64,000 nucleotides of DNA from Glycomyces fuscus. GTDB lineage: Bacteria > Actinomycetota > Actinomycetes > Streptosporangiales > Streptosporangiaceae. Positions 42,401-49,601 of the stretch are shown in pieces. The notes beneath the pieces are model-generated. The model ran no database searches. It was given only the letters and a program-made list of their open reading frames with translations, and was not told where the DNA came from. The DNA is taken from assembly GCA_002529455.1 (NCBI GenBank), contig NYMS01000048.1, positions 186,001 to 250,000 on the forward strand, read 5' to 3'. Position 1 is the stretch's first letter, and the number at the start of each line of letters is the position of its first letter. A program made the translations under genes and the position numbers.

Positions 42401-43886
42401 GACCGACGTGCCCGCCCAGCAGCGCCAGTTCCCGTACGTGTTCGACCTGGCCAGGACGGGACACCTGCACGTCATGGGCTCGGGCCGCACCGGCCGCTCC
42501 CAGGCGCTGCGCACCATCGCCGCCTCGCTGGCCCTGACCCACCACCCCGGCGACGTGCACATGTACGGCCTGGACTGCGGCAACGGCGCCCTGCTGCCGA
42601 TGGAGCGGCTCCCGCACTGCGGCGCGGTGGCCCAGCGCACGCAGGGGGAGCGGGTCGTGCGCCTGCTGGGGCTGCTCGGAGAGGAGCTGGACCGGCGCCA
42701 GAAGCTGCTCGCGGCGCACGGCTGCGCCGACCTGGAGGAGCTGCGCGCCAAGCTGCCGCCCAACGAGCGCCCCGCCCACGTGGTGCTGTTCGTCGACCGC
42801 GTGGACTCCTTCGAGCAGGCCTTCGGCGAGTACAACTACGGTGCGCTGGTGGAGGGCGTCGTCACCCTCATGCGCGACGGCGCCGGGGTGGGCGTGCACG
42901 TCGTGGCGACCGGCGACCGGACCCTGACCCGCACCAAGTACTCCTCCACCACCGAGGAGCTGCTGGTGCTGCGCTGCAACGACAACGGCGACTACAGCGC
43001 CGCCGGGCTCAACGCCCGCTCGCTGCCCGAGGAGGTTCCCGACGGCAGGGCCTTCCGCGCCGGGGACGCCATGGAGGTGCAGCTGGCCCTGCTCAACCGC
43101 AACCCGCAGGGCGCGGCGCAGGGAGCCGAGCTGGGCCGCATCGCCGACTTCGTGTCCCGGCGCCCCCAGGAGGGGACCGGTCCGCGCCCGTTCCGCGTGG
43201 ACGTCCTGCCCGACCAGCTCACCTACGCCGACGCGGCCCGCTACCGCCCCGGACCCCCGCGTCCGCTGCACGCGCTGCTGGGGGTGGGCGGCAACGAGCT
43301 GACCGCGATCAGCGCCGACCTGTCGCGCATCCCGACGTTCCTGGTGAGCGGGCCGCCCCAGTCGGGGCGCTCCAGCATGCTCACCACGATGGCCAGGTCG
43401 CTGCTGGAGGGCGGCACCGAGCTGCTGCTGGTCACCCCGCGCGGCTCGCGCCTGTCCGACCTGCGCGGACACCAGGGCGTCCAGGCGGTCCTGGACTCCG
43501 CCGAGCCCAAGCTCTCCCAGCTGCACGAGGCGCTCGGGAGGTTCGAGAACGAGACCGCCGTCGTCATGGTCGACGACGCCGAACTGCTCCTCCAGAGCGA
43601 CCTCGGCAAGGAGTTCACCCGTATCGCCCGCGGCATGGTGGGCGCGGGGTGGGGCATCGTCGCCGCGGGCACCAACGAGGCGCTCCAGGGCGGCTTCAAC
43701 GGATGGCACGTCCACCTCAAGCGCAACCGCGTGGGAGCCCTGCTCTCCCCGCAGGCCCAGAGCGACGGCGAGGTGCTGGGCATGCGCCTGCCCAAGGGCG
43801 TGTCCAGCCCCCGCCTCACGCCCGGAACCGCGTACCTGCACCTGGGCGACGGCCGCATCCAGCAGGTGAGGGTGCCGCTGCCGTGA
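39486..43886 (+). CDS. eccC: Type VII secretion FtsK/SpoIIIE ATPase, EccC/EssC type
   Basis: 1,466 residues, the motor of the secretion machine. Residues ~1-95 look ubiquitin- or FHA-like and ~100-215 FHA-like, as in Firmicute EssC rather than mycobacterial EccC. Two membrane helices lie near 248-290. Three FtsK/SpoIIIE domains follow. Domain 1 has Walker A GTTGSGKSE near 660 and Walker B LMLVIDEFA near 765, followed by LATQRPGG. Domain 2 has GSGRTGRSQ near 998 and FVDRVD, without the Walker B Glu. Domain 3 has GPPQSGRSS near 1289 and MVDDAE. Only the first looks catalytically complete, as in known EccC proteins. GTG at 39486. The neighbouring WXG100-like proteins are its likely substrates. 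EccB, EccD and mycosin are not nearby. Confidence 0.92.
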   Translation: MRLLFTATPATGPAADGPGGSGPVASSALRLDVLVDADPSATVRQLSEVVDPMVRTLPRAPGQDVPLYLGDQPVDPSASLADAGLLDGSLVGVGGPAPVKGEPPGVVEVRVVSGPDAGRVVRLDPGDYVIGDDEAAVLVVDSDGYWARIRVAPEGTVTVLGTSGGPGCSLEGDEVGPDTVWPQGEQLTLGGTLFEVWPNHRPDASVVPSEDGTGLDYNRPPRLHPAPTKTRFKLPTPPEPPDKPVAQLIMMILIPITMAVGSALIMGRPQYLLIGLLAPVSVLFMQLMQRRTTKARYDKQLAEYEEKKERVTRDARDALVAEQRKLRDTCPDPAAVLLLATGPRARLWERRQIDEDFTQLRVGTGSIPSQVVLSDPTKDEHRREVTWDMRDVPVSVSVKDNGVVGVAGRGEGAEALERWLVAQLAALHSPAELHLYLLSMEGDHNRWRWTRYLPHLRGDRPQLSLGRIGIDATTCARRVSELLTLLESRQQARRDLADQPAIVVVLDGARRIRSLPGVVQLLREGPEAGIYVLCLDAEERLLPEECQAVVSSTPHGMRLRRTSFDNVEDVRADVPSAAWADRLGRALAPMRDSSVGEGGGSLPRSARLLDVIGLEPPSGEAIAAHWASGGRSTVATLGLGLDGAFSVDVRRDGPHALIAGTTGSGKSELLQTLVASLAAVNRPESMSFVLVDYKGGSAFKDCVDLPHTVGMVTDLDTHLVSRALVSLGAELHRREHILAKAGAKDIEDYLELLDRDPRMPQMPRLMLVIDEFASMARELPDFVKGLVNIAQRGRSLGIHLVLATQRPGGVVTNDIRANTNLRIALRMTDEAESRDVIDAPDSAHIGIDTPGRAYASLGHASLLPFQSGRVGGRRVVAAANASDPVAHAVKWSDLALPAPSSAQGSTETGDVEVTDLTVLVAAVKEATERSGARRQPSPWLPALPTALTLSELLGGRSPQPAHGRIQPAPVGLTDVPAQQRQFPYVFDLARTGHLHVMGSGRTGRSQALRTIAASLALTHHPGDVHMYGLDCGNGALLPMERLPHCGAVAQRTQGERVVRLLGLLGEELDRRQKLLAAHGCADLEELRAKLPPNERPAHVVLFVDRVDSFEQAFGEYNYGALVEGVVTLMRDGAGVGVHVVATGDRTLTRTKYSSTTEELLVLRCNDNGDYSAAGLNARSLPEEVPDGRAFRAGDAMEVQLALLNRNPQGAAQGAELGRIADFVSRRPQEGTGPRPFRVDVLPDQLTYADAARYRPGPPRPLHALLGVGGNELTAISADLSRIPTFLVSGPPQSGRSSMLTTMARSLLEGGTELLLVTPRGSRLSDLRGHQGVQAVLDSAEPKLSQLHEALGRFENETAVVMVDDAELLLQSDLGKEFTRIARGMVGAGWGIVAAGTNEALQGGFNGWHVHLKRNRVGALLSPQAQSDGEVLGMRLPKGVSSPRLTPGTAYLHLGDGRIQQVRVPLP

Positions 43887-44031
43887 CCGCCACCGGCCGC
43901 CCCGCCCGGGGCGGCCGGACCAGAACCGGTGAGGATCGGATATCCATGAGTTCGCCCCTTTCTCCCCCGCCCAGGGGGAGGCCTCCGTACTCCCCCACCC
44001 CGCCCCGAACGAGACCTGTGAGCAGACAGCA

Positions 44032-45669
44032 GTGAGTACGCACCCCTCAGCCGTCACTCTCCCCGCGACCGCGACCGACCTGACCTCCACCGATCCCACG
44101 CGCATCGGCCCCTACCGGCCGCTGAGGCGGCTGGGCTCCGGCGGCATGGGCGTCGTGTACGCGGCCCACGACCAGGGCGGCACGCTGGTCGCGGTCAAGC
44201 TCATCCACCCCGAGTACTCCGCCGACCCGGAGTTTCGGGCCCGCTTCGCGCGCGAGGTGGAACTGCTGCGCCGGGTGGGCGGCGCCTGCGCCGTGCCGCT
44301 GCTGGCCGCCGACACCGAGGCCGAGCGCCCCTGGCTGGTCACCCCGCTGGTGCGGGGGATGACGCTCAGCGCCTACATGCGCAAACACGGCCCGCTGGGC
44401 GAGCAGCTGCTGCTCGGCCTGGCCGCCGGGGTGGCCGAGGCGCTCGCCCAGATCCACGAGGTCGGCATCGCCCACCGCGACCTCAAGCCCGCCAACATCG
44501 TGCTGTCGCCGGAGGGGCCCCGCGTCCTGGACTTCGGCGTGGCCCGCGCGATCGACCAGACCGCGCTGACCCGCACCGGGTCCGTGCTGGGCTCGCCCGG
44601 CTGGATCAGCCCGGACCACTACCGGGGCGCGCCCCCCAGCACCGCCGACGACATCTTCGCCTGGGGCGCGCTGGTCGCCTACGCGGCGACCGGGCGCCCG
44701 CCGTTCGGCACCGGCGACCCGGCGGCCGTCGCGCACCGGGTGATCAGCGGCGAACCCGACACCGCGGGCTTCACCGGCCCCCTGGCCGACCTGGCCGCCC
44801 GCGCGCTCAGCAAGGAGGCGTCCGAGCGGCCGACCGCGCTGGAACTGGTCAGCGGCGTGGTCTCCGTGGGCGACCCGGGCCGCTCCTACGCCCCCGTGGA
44901 CTCCGCGGCTGCGGCGGGCGGAGTCATGGCCGCCGTGGTCGACCGCACCTGGCAGGGAGTGCAGGCCGCCCCCGAGCGCGAGTTCCCGGTGGCCCCCGAC
45001 AAGCGCGGCGGGTCCGGGAGGGTGCTGGCCGTGGCCGGCGCCGTCCTGGGCGTCCTGGTCCTGCTCGCGGGGCTGGGCTTCGGCGGCGTGGCCCTGGCCG
45101 GCAACTGGGACTCCCTGCCCATCGCCGCCTGGTTCGAGGACGAACCGGCCGAGGCGGCCGACGCTCAGCAGGCCGCGGAGGAGCGGCGGCGCCCGGGGCC
45201 GGTGGGCCGGGAACCGCAGGAGAGCGCCCCACCCTCCGAGGACCCCTCCGAGGACCCCTCGGAGGAGGCGGGCGGGGACGAGGAGGAGGACGGGGAGGAG
45301 GGATCCGGCGGCGGGTCCACCACCGTGACGGCCACGGTGGGCGCCGGGGTGGGCGCGAGCGGACCGCGCCCCTCGGGGGAGCACGTCGTGGCCTTCCAGC
45401 CCTCCGGCGGCTCCGGGCAGTACGCCGTGCTCGACGGCGCCACCGTGGTGTGCGCGTGGAGCTTCTGCCAGAGCCAGGGCGGTTCGGTCGGCGACGGCGG
45501 GGCGGGGTCGGTGGCCTCCAGCCCTTCGGCCCTCACCGGTTACGTCAACCACGGCAGCCGCACCATCACCGCCGAGGTCACCTACACCACCGACGACGAC
45601 GGCACCGTCACCATCACACGCCTGGTGGAGCAGCACAGCACCAGCGGTACGGGCACCCCGCCCTGGTAG
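44032..45669 (+). CDS. PknB-like Ser/Thr protein kinase, membrane-anchored
   Basis: 545 residues. The cytoplasmic kinase domain (residues ~25-280) has GSGGMGVVY (glycine loop, ~35), VAVKLI (Lys), HRDLKPANIVL (catalytic loop, ~149) and DFGVARA (DFG). A basic linker leads to one membrane helix near 331-354. An acidic Glu/Asp/Pro-rich spacer and a ~110-residue extracellular domain follow, which is Ser/Thr/Gly/Val-rich with a single Cys pair (VVCAWSFCQS). The kinase probably couples an external signal to phosphorylation of cytoplasmic targets. EccC with FHA-like domains next door is an attractive candidate. GTG at 44032 lies 146 bases after the eccC stop. Confidence 0.92.
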   Translation: MSTHPSAVTLPATATDLTSTDPTRIGPYRPLRRLGSGGMGVVYAAHDQGGTLVAVKLIHPEYSADPEFRARFAREVELLRRVGGACAVPLLAADTEAERPWLVTPLVRGMTLSAYMRKHGPLGEQLLLGLAAGVAEALAQIHEVGIAHRDLKPANIVLSPEGPRVLDFGVARAIDQTALTRTGSVLGSPGWISPDHYRGAPPSTADDIFAWGALVAYAATGRPPFGTGDPAAVAHRVISGEPDTAGFTGPLADLAARALSKEASERPTALELVSGVVSVGDPGRSYAPVDSAAAAGGVMAAVVDRTWQGVQAAPEREFPVAPDKRGGSGRVLAVAGAVLGVLVLLAGLGFGGVALAGNWDSLPIAAWFEDEPAEAADAQQAAEERRRPGPVGREPQESAPPSEDPSEDPSEEAGGDEEEDGEEGSGGGSTTVTATVGAGVGASGPRPSGEHVVAFQPSGGSGQYAVLDGATVVCAWSFCQSQGGSVGDGGAGSVASSPSALTGYVNHGSRTITAEVTYTTDDDGTVTITRLVEQHSTSGTGTPPW

Positions 45670-45679
45670 GAGCCGGAAC

Positions 45680-46099
45680 ATGAACCACGGGAGAGACATG
45701 CCGAAGACCCTCGTGAGCAGGACCGCCGCCGTGGCGAGCCTGGCCCTGGCCGTGGCGGTGACCACCCCCGTGCCCGCCACCGCGGCCTCCTACGGGGGCC
45801 AGTGCGGGAGCGGGTACGGGGTGGTCAACGAGGCCTCCGTCAGCGGGGGCACCGTCTTCCTCACCTACAACAACTCCAACGGCCGCAACTGCGTCGTCGT
45901 GGTGCGGTCCGCCCCGGGCAGCGCCGTGAACATGGACGCGGCCGTCAAGCGCAGCGACTCCACCTCGTGGGACACCGACCCGGGCAGCTGGACGGAGTAC
46001 GCGGGCCCGGTCTACGTCGACGCGGCGGGCCACTGCGTGGACTGGGGCGGCGTGGTCGGCGACGAGTGGGTCCTGCGCAACGGCACCAACTGCGGCTGA
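45680..46099 (+). CDS. sapA: SapA-like spore-associated secreted protein
   Basis: 139 residues (133 if the second ATG at 45698, with GGGAGAG upstream, is used). There is a Sec signal peptide ending in TAA near residue 36, then a ~100-residue mature domain with four Cys. Its pattern, CGSGYGVVNEASV, GTVFLTYNNSNGRNCVVVVR, GPVYVDAAGHCVDWGG and a terminal Cys-Gly, matches Streptomyces spore-associated protein A. It is probably a small disulfide-stabilised coat or surface protein released during sporulation. It starts 10 bases after the kinase stop, so it is likely in the same transcript, linking the T7SS-like locus and the kinase to development or the cell surface (inference). Confidence 0.8.
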   Translation: MNHGRDMPKTLVSRTAAVASLALAVAVTTPVPATAASYGGQCGSGYGVVNEASVSGGTVFLTYNNSNGRNCVVVVRSAPGSAVNMDAAVKRSDSTSWDTDPGSWTEYAGPVYVDAAGHCVDWGGVVGDEWVLRNGTNCG

Positions 46100-46162
46100 C
46101 CCCGGCCGCGGGCGCGGGCGCGGCCCCATCGGCGCCTCCGCGCCCGCGGCCCTCTCCGCGGT

Positions 46163-46217
46163 GGCCTCGTACCCATGGCGGGGCTGGACGCTCCGACCTC
46201 GCTGTGAGTACGGGGCC
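46163..46217. repeat. 55-bp hairpin element, copy 2
   Basis: Left arm GGCCTCGTACCCATGGCG (46163-46180), 19-base loop, right arm (46200-46217), followed by ACCGCAGGTCGGATCCC. Compared with copy 1 (15508), four arm positions have changed on both sides so that pairing is kept, three became G-U and one is a mismatch. It lies after the sapA-like stop and before the sulfotransferase gene. Confidence 0.8.
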
Positions 46218-46363
46218 ACCGCAGGTCGGATCCCCTGTCCCACGCCGGCGGCGTCTGCGGACGGCCCGCGTCCGCAGCCCCCCTGGCGGGGGTTCTCAGG
46301 CCGTTCTCCGCTGTGGTCGAATCGTGGTGCCCTGTCGTCCACGGCACAGTGGAGAGGACACTC

Positions 46364-47596
46364 GTGAACGTGCGCCAAGCGTGGTGGCTGAACCCGGTGA
46401 ACGCCCTGCTCGACCCGTTAGGGAAACGGTTCGGGGCCTTCGAGGGAACCTTCGACGCCATGCTGCGGGAGGCCTCCGCCCGCAGCGGGCTGCCCTGGCC
46501 GTCCGACGAACCCTTCCTCTCGGAGATGCGGGTGCTCCACGACGCCTGGCAGGCGGTGCCCGGCCTCACCCCGGTCGGCCGGATCGGCCTCCGGAGCGAG
46601 ATCCGGCGACGGCTGGAGACGCGCCTGCGCATGCTCCACCTGCTCGACGCCAACCCCGGGGTCGCCGCCCAGCCCGTCGAGCGGCCGGTGTTCATCACCG
46701 GCCTGCCCAGGACGGGCACGACGTTCGGCCACGGGCTCCTCGCCCAGCACGTCCGGGCCCGCGCCCCGATGCTGTGGGAGCTGTTGAGCCCGGTCCCCGA
46801 CACGGGCAGGCCCGGGGAGCGCACCGTGGGCAGGCGCGAGCGCCTCGCCCTGGCCCGGACCCTGGTGCGGGGCATGGACGCCATGGGGCCGGGGTTCCAG
46901 ACCATCCACCCCATGCACCCGCTCGAACCCGAGGAGTGCGTCTTCCTCCTGCCGCACGGGCTGTTCTTCCACGTCCGCGCCGCGGTCCCCGACTACCGGA
47001 CCTGGCTCGAGGGGCGCGACGCCACCCCCGACTACGTCTACCTCAAGCAGCAGCTCCAGGCGTTGCAGTGGAAGCGGCCCGCGCGCCGCTGGGTGCTCAA
47101 GTCACCGCTGCACCTGCCCAACCTGGACGCCCTGCTGAGGGTCTTCCCCGACGCGGTGGTCGTCCTTACCGACCGCGACCCGGCGCGGGCGATGGCGTCG
47201 TGGGCGAGCCTGGCCGAGGCGGGGATGCGCCTCCACAGCGACGGCGTGGACCCGCGCTGGATCGGCCGCGAGTGGCTGGAGATCTGGGCGGGAGCCGCCG
47301 AGCGCGCCCGCCGCGTGCGGCGCGGGCACGGCTCCGAGCACTTCGTCGACCTGCCCTACGACGAGCTGGTCCCCGACCCCGTCGGGGCGGCCGAACGCGT
47401 CTGGCACGGCCTCGGTGAGGAGTTCGGCCCCGACACCCGGGCCCGCACGCTCGCCTACACGCGCCGGGACCGGCGCAGGAACCCCGGCGGCCACCGGTAC
47501 AGCCTGGAACGCTACGGACTCACCGCCGAGGAGGTGCACGCGGCGTTCGGCCCGGACCCCACCGGTGCCGAGGAGGCCCGCGCCGACGGGGCCTGA
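46364..47596 (+). CDS. Sulfotransferase family protein
   Basis: 410 residues. The PAPS-binding 5'-phosphosulfate loop (FITGLPRTGTTFGHGLL, near residues 110-126) and the 3'-phosphate region (VVVLTDRDPARAMASW, near 265-280) are present, together with a WVLKSPLHLPNLDALL segment, which place it in the Sulfotransfer_3 group. It transfers sulfate from PAPS to a hydroxyl of an unknown lipid, glycan or metabolite. GTG at 46364 is preferred for its GGAGAGG site; an upstream in-frame extension lacks support. Convergent with DUF4184, with a strong hairpin between. No PAPS synthesis genes are nearby. Confidence 0.88.
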   Translation: MNVRQAWWLNPVNALLDPLGKRFGAFEGTFDAMLREASARSGLPWPSDEPFLSEMRVLHDAWQAVPGLTPVGRIGLRSEIRRRLETRLRMLHLLDANPGVAAQPVERPVFITGLPRTGTTFGHGLLAQHVRARAPMLWELLSPVPDTGRPGERTVGRRERLALARTLVRGMDAMGPGFQTIHPMHPLEPEECVFLLPHGLFFHVRAAVPDYRTWLEGRDATPDYVYLKQQLQALQWKRPARRWVLKSPLHLPNLDALLRVFPDAVVVLTDRDPARAMASWASLAEAGMRLHSDGVDPRWIGREWLEIWAGAAERARRVRRGHGSEHFVDLPYDELVPDPVGAAERVWHGLGEEFGPDTRARTLAYTRRDRRRNPGGHRYSLERYGLTAEEVHAAFGPDPTGAEEARADGA

Positions 47597-47614
47597 CAGC
47601 CCCGTGGCGGGTAC

Positions 47615-47638
47615 CCGGGCCCGCGACCGCGGGCCCGG
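47615..47638. terminator. Bidirectional terminator
   Basis: CCGGGCCCGC (47615-47624) pairs with GCGGGCCCGG (47629-47638), 4-base loop, nested in an outer GCGGGT/ACCCGC pairing, between convergent genes. Confidence 0.8.
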
Positions 47639-47667
47639 AGCCGGGCACCCGCCGTGACCGCGCGGCG

Positions 47668-48504
47668 TCAGCGCCCCGCCCGGCGGAGCGGCCGGAGCGA
47701 CCACCAGGCGGCCGTCCACGCGGCCAGGCCCAGCCCGGCGCCGGTGACCGCGCCGACGAGCAGACACCGCACGAGGTCGTAGCCGCTCACCTGCGCGCGG
47801 TCGGACAACCCGCCCGCCACCGCGCCCGCCACCGCGCACACGGCGAGGGCGGACAGGACCAGGGCGCGCACGCGCCCGTCGGCCGCACCGCGCGGGAAGC
47901 CCCGCCCGGGACCGTCCCACGGGGGCGGAGCGGTGCGGTCGCGGACGGGCACGGAGCGAGCGCCCGTGCCCCGTGCCGTGCGCCCGGCGGCCGCGCGGCG
48001 GACGCGTTCGCGGTGGACCCACCAGGCCAGGGCGGCCAGACCGGCCGCCGAACTGACGTACATCAGCACGTTGTACAGCAGGTGCGGGCCCACCACCGGA
48101 GTACTCAGCGGCGGCCACGCGCGCACCAGGGCACCGCCGGTCTGGGTGAAGGAGTCCCAGGCCACGTGCGTGGCCGAGCCCACCGCGAGGGCGGCCCCGG
48201 CCGGCGCGGCGGCGCGCGCCGCGTCCCGCACCGACCGGGGAGCCGGGGCCGCCGGGGCCGGGGACCCCCCGGCCAGTGCGTACAGCGGAGGCCGGAGCGC
48301 GTACACGTACACCGCCAGCACGGCGCCGCCGAGCAGCACGTCCAGCCACAACCCGGCGGGGCCGTGCGTGGCCGCCGCGGCCACGGGCAGCGGCAGGTAG
48401 TACGGCAGGTCCGGCGCCACCGACCCGACGACCAGGGCCGCCGGCGGCAGGCCGGTGCGCACCAGGGGAAGGACCGCCGCGACATGGCTGGGGGTGAAGG
48501 GCAC
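47668..48504 (-). CDS. DUF4184 family membrane protein
   Basis: 278 residues. The family hallmark at the N-terminus is MPFTPSHVAAVLPL, followed by ALVVGSVAPDLPYYL. The His-rich segment SATHVAWDSFTQTGG lies near residue 118, resembling the metal-binding region of membrane-bound metal-dependent hydrolases. Six or so hydrophobic segments span the protein, with a Pro/Arg-rich cytoplasmic loop near 190-215. Function unknown; a membrane hydrolase is possible. GTG at 48502-48504 with GGAAAGGAC upstream. The longer upstream frame is shadow. Confidence 0.88.
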   Translation of the reverse strand: MPFTPSHVAAVLPLVRTGLPPAALVVGSVAPDLPYYLPLPVAAAATHGPAGLWLDVLLGGAVLAVYVYALRPPLYALAGGSPAPAAPAPRSVRDAARAAAPAGAALAVGSATHVAWDSFTQTGGALVRAWPPLSTPVVGPHLLYNVLMYVSSAAGLAALAWWVHRERVRRAAAGRTARGTGARSVPVRDRTAPPPWDGPGRGFPRGAADGRVRALVLSALAVCAVAGAVAGGLSDRAQVSGYDLVRCLLVGAVTGAGLGLAAWTAAWWSLRPLRRAGR

Positions 48505-48548
48505 GTCGTCCTTTCCCGGAGGTCCGCGCGGCCCCGAGGGAGCGCGGC

Positions 48549-49280
48549 CTACCCCTCGCTCAGGTACCGGTAGGTGGCCAGGGTTCCTCCGATGAGCACG
48601 TAGACCTCGTAGGGGGAGACCGCGTCCTCCGGGGAGTCCGACCCCGCCACCCCGCCGTCCCGGGCGTAGCAGAGGTAGGGGGCCCGCTCCGCGCCCGGCT
48701 CGACGGCCACGACGTCGTCCATGTCGCAGTACACCGCCTCGACGCCGTGGTCGAAGCGGATGGTGTCCTCGACGACCTCGCGCACGGTGGGCAGTTCCGG
48801 GTAGTCGAACCGGAAGGCGCCGCCGCCCTCCGCGCCCAGGACCGGGAACTGCATGTCCAGGCCGCCGTAGGTGAGGGTGCAGTTGTGGCCCGGTTCGACG
48901 GGCTCCGTCATCTCGGGGCACGCGGCGGCGGCGCCCGGATCGACGTGGGAGGCCTTGCGGGACACCTCGGTCAGCAGGGACCAGGCCGCCCGCTCGGACA
49001 CGGACGCGGAGGCGTCGGGTTCGGCCGGTAGGGCGGATTCGTCCACCTGGGGTCTGGAGGCGGGGACGGGCGCCTCGACGAGGAGCCCGGTGAGCTCCTC
49101 CTGGGACAGTTCCTCCGGCGGAGTGCCCTCCGCGGCGGTGGTCTCCTCGGCGGCCCCCTCCGAGGGCGCCGATGCCTCCGCGGAGTCCTCCCCGCCGCCA
49201 CAGGCGGACAGGGCGAACACGAGCGAGAGGGAGACCGCCGGGGTGAGGGCGAAGCGGCCGTGAGGGGGGAAGAAGGGCAT
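48549..49280 (-). CDS. Lipoprotein of unknown function
   Basis: 243 residues. The signal peptide ends in lipobox LSAC near residue 27, followed by an acidic Glu/Ala/Ser/Thr linker (residues ~30-100). A compact C-terminal domain of ~140 residues has four Cys (AACPEM, HNCTLTYGG, VYCDMDD, YLCYARDGG). This layout resembles actinobacterial DUF4333-like extracytoplasmic domains, but the assignment is unsure. ATG at 49278-49280, with AAGGAC upstream. A minus-strand promoter (TTGACG 49352-49357, 17 bases, TACGGC 49329-49334) is plausible. Divergent from mutA. Confidence 0.7.
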   Translation of the reverse strand: MPFFPPHGRFALTPAVSLSLVFALSACGGGEDSAEASAPSEGAAEETTAAEGTPPEELSQEELTGLLVEAPVPASRPQVDESALPAEPDASASVSERAAWSLLTEVSRKASHVDPGAAAACPEMTEPVEPGHNCTLTYGGLDMQFPVLGAEGGGAFRFDYPELPTVREVVEDTIRFDHGVEAVYCDMDDVVAVEPGAERAPYLCYARDGGVAGSDSPEDAVSPYEVYVLIGGTLATYRYLSEG

Positions 49281-49601
49281 CTCTGTCCTTTTTATCCTTG
49301 ATGAGGGTGGGGGGAGAGGGTGCCGCGGGCCGTAAAACGCGTGGGGAGGCCCGTCAATCCGACTCCGGTCACACTGCGTTGGTTCACCGAACACCCGGAG
49401 TGTGTCCCACCTCACTGAAAGGACGCGCGCGGTGACCCTTCGGTGAGATACGGGTCCCCGGAGGCGCCGTCGCCCCCCCGGGGACGCGCGCTCCCGTCGT
49501 GACCAGGCACGGAGCGTGCGCGCCCGGGGCCGGACGCGCCGCGTGTGCCGCACCACACCCCGGGGCGGCGCGACCGAACGCGATTCTCTACCATCCACTG
49601 T
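49281..49601. promoter_or_regulatory. Divergent region between lipoprotein gene and mutA
   Basis: It holds the lipoprotein promoter candidate near 49329-49357. Just before mutA, TACCAT (49589-49594) ends seven bases before the ATG with no ribosome site, suggesting a leaderless mutA transcript. No gene seen. Confidence 0.4.

Noticed and set aside
37920..44105. Open frame of about 2,060 codons on the minus strand opposite the T7SS genes
   Set aside because: It is the antisense of several well-supported genes. High third-position GC removes stops from the complementary frame, and the translation is Val/Gly/His/Gln-rich without domains.
45240..45300. Frameshift suspected in the Glu/Asp-rich run of the kinase
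   Set aside because: The frame stays open through the acidic linker into a sensible extracellular domain; the region is simply low complexity.
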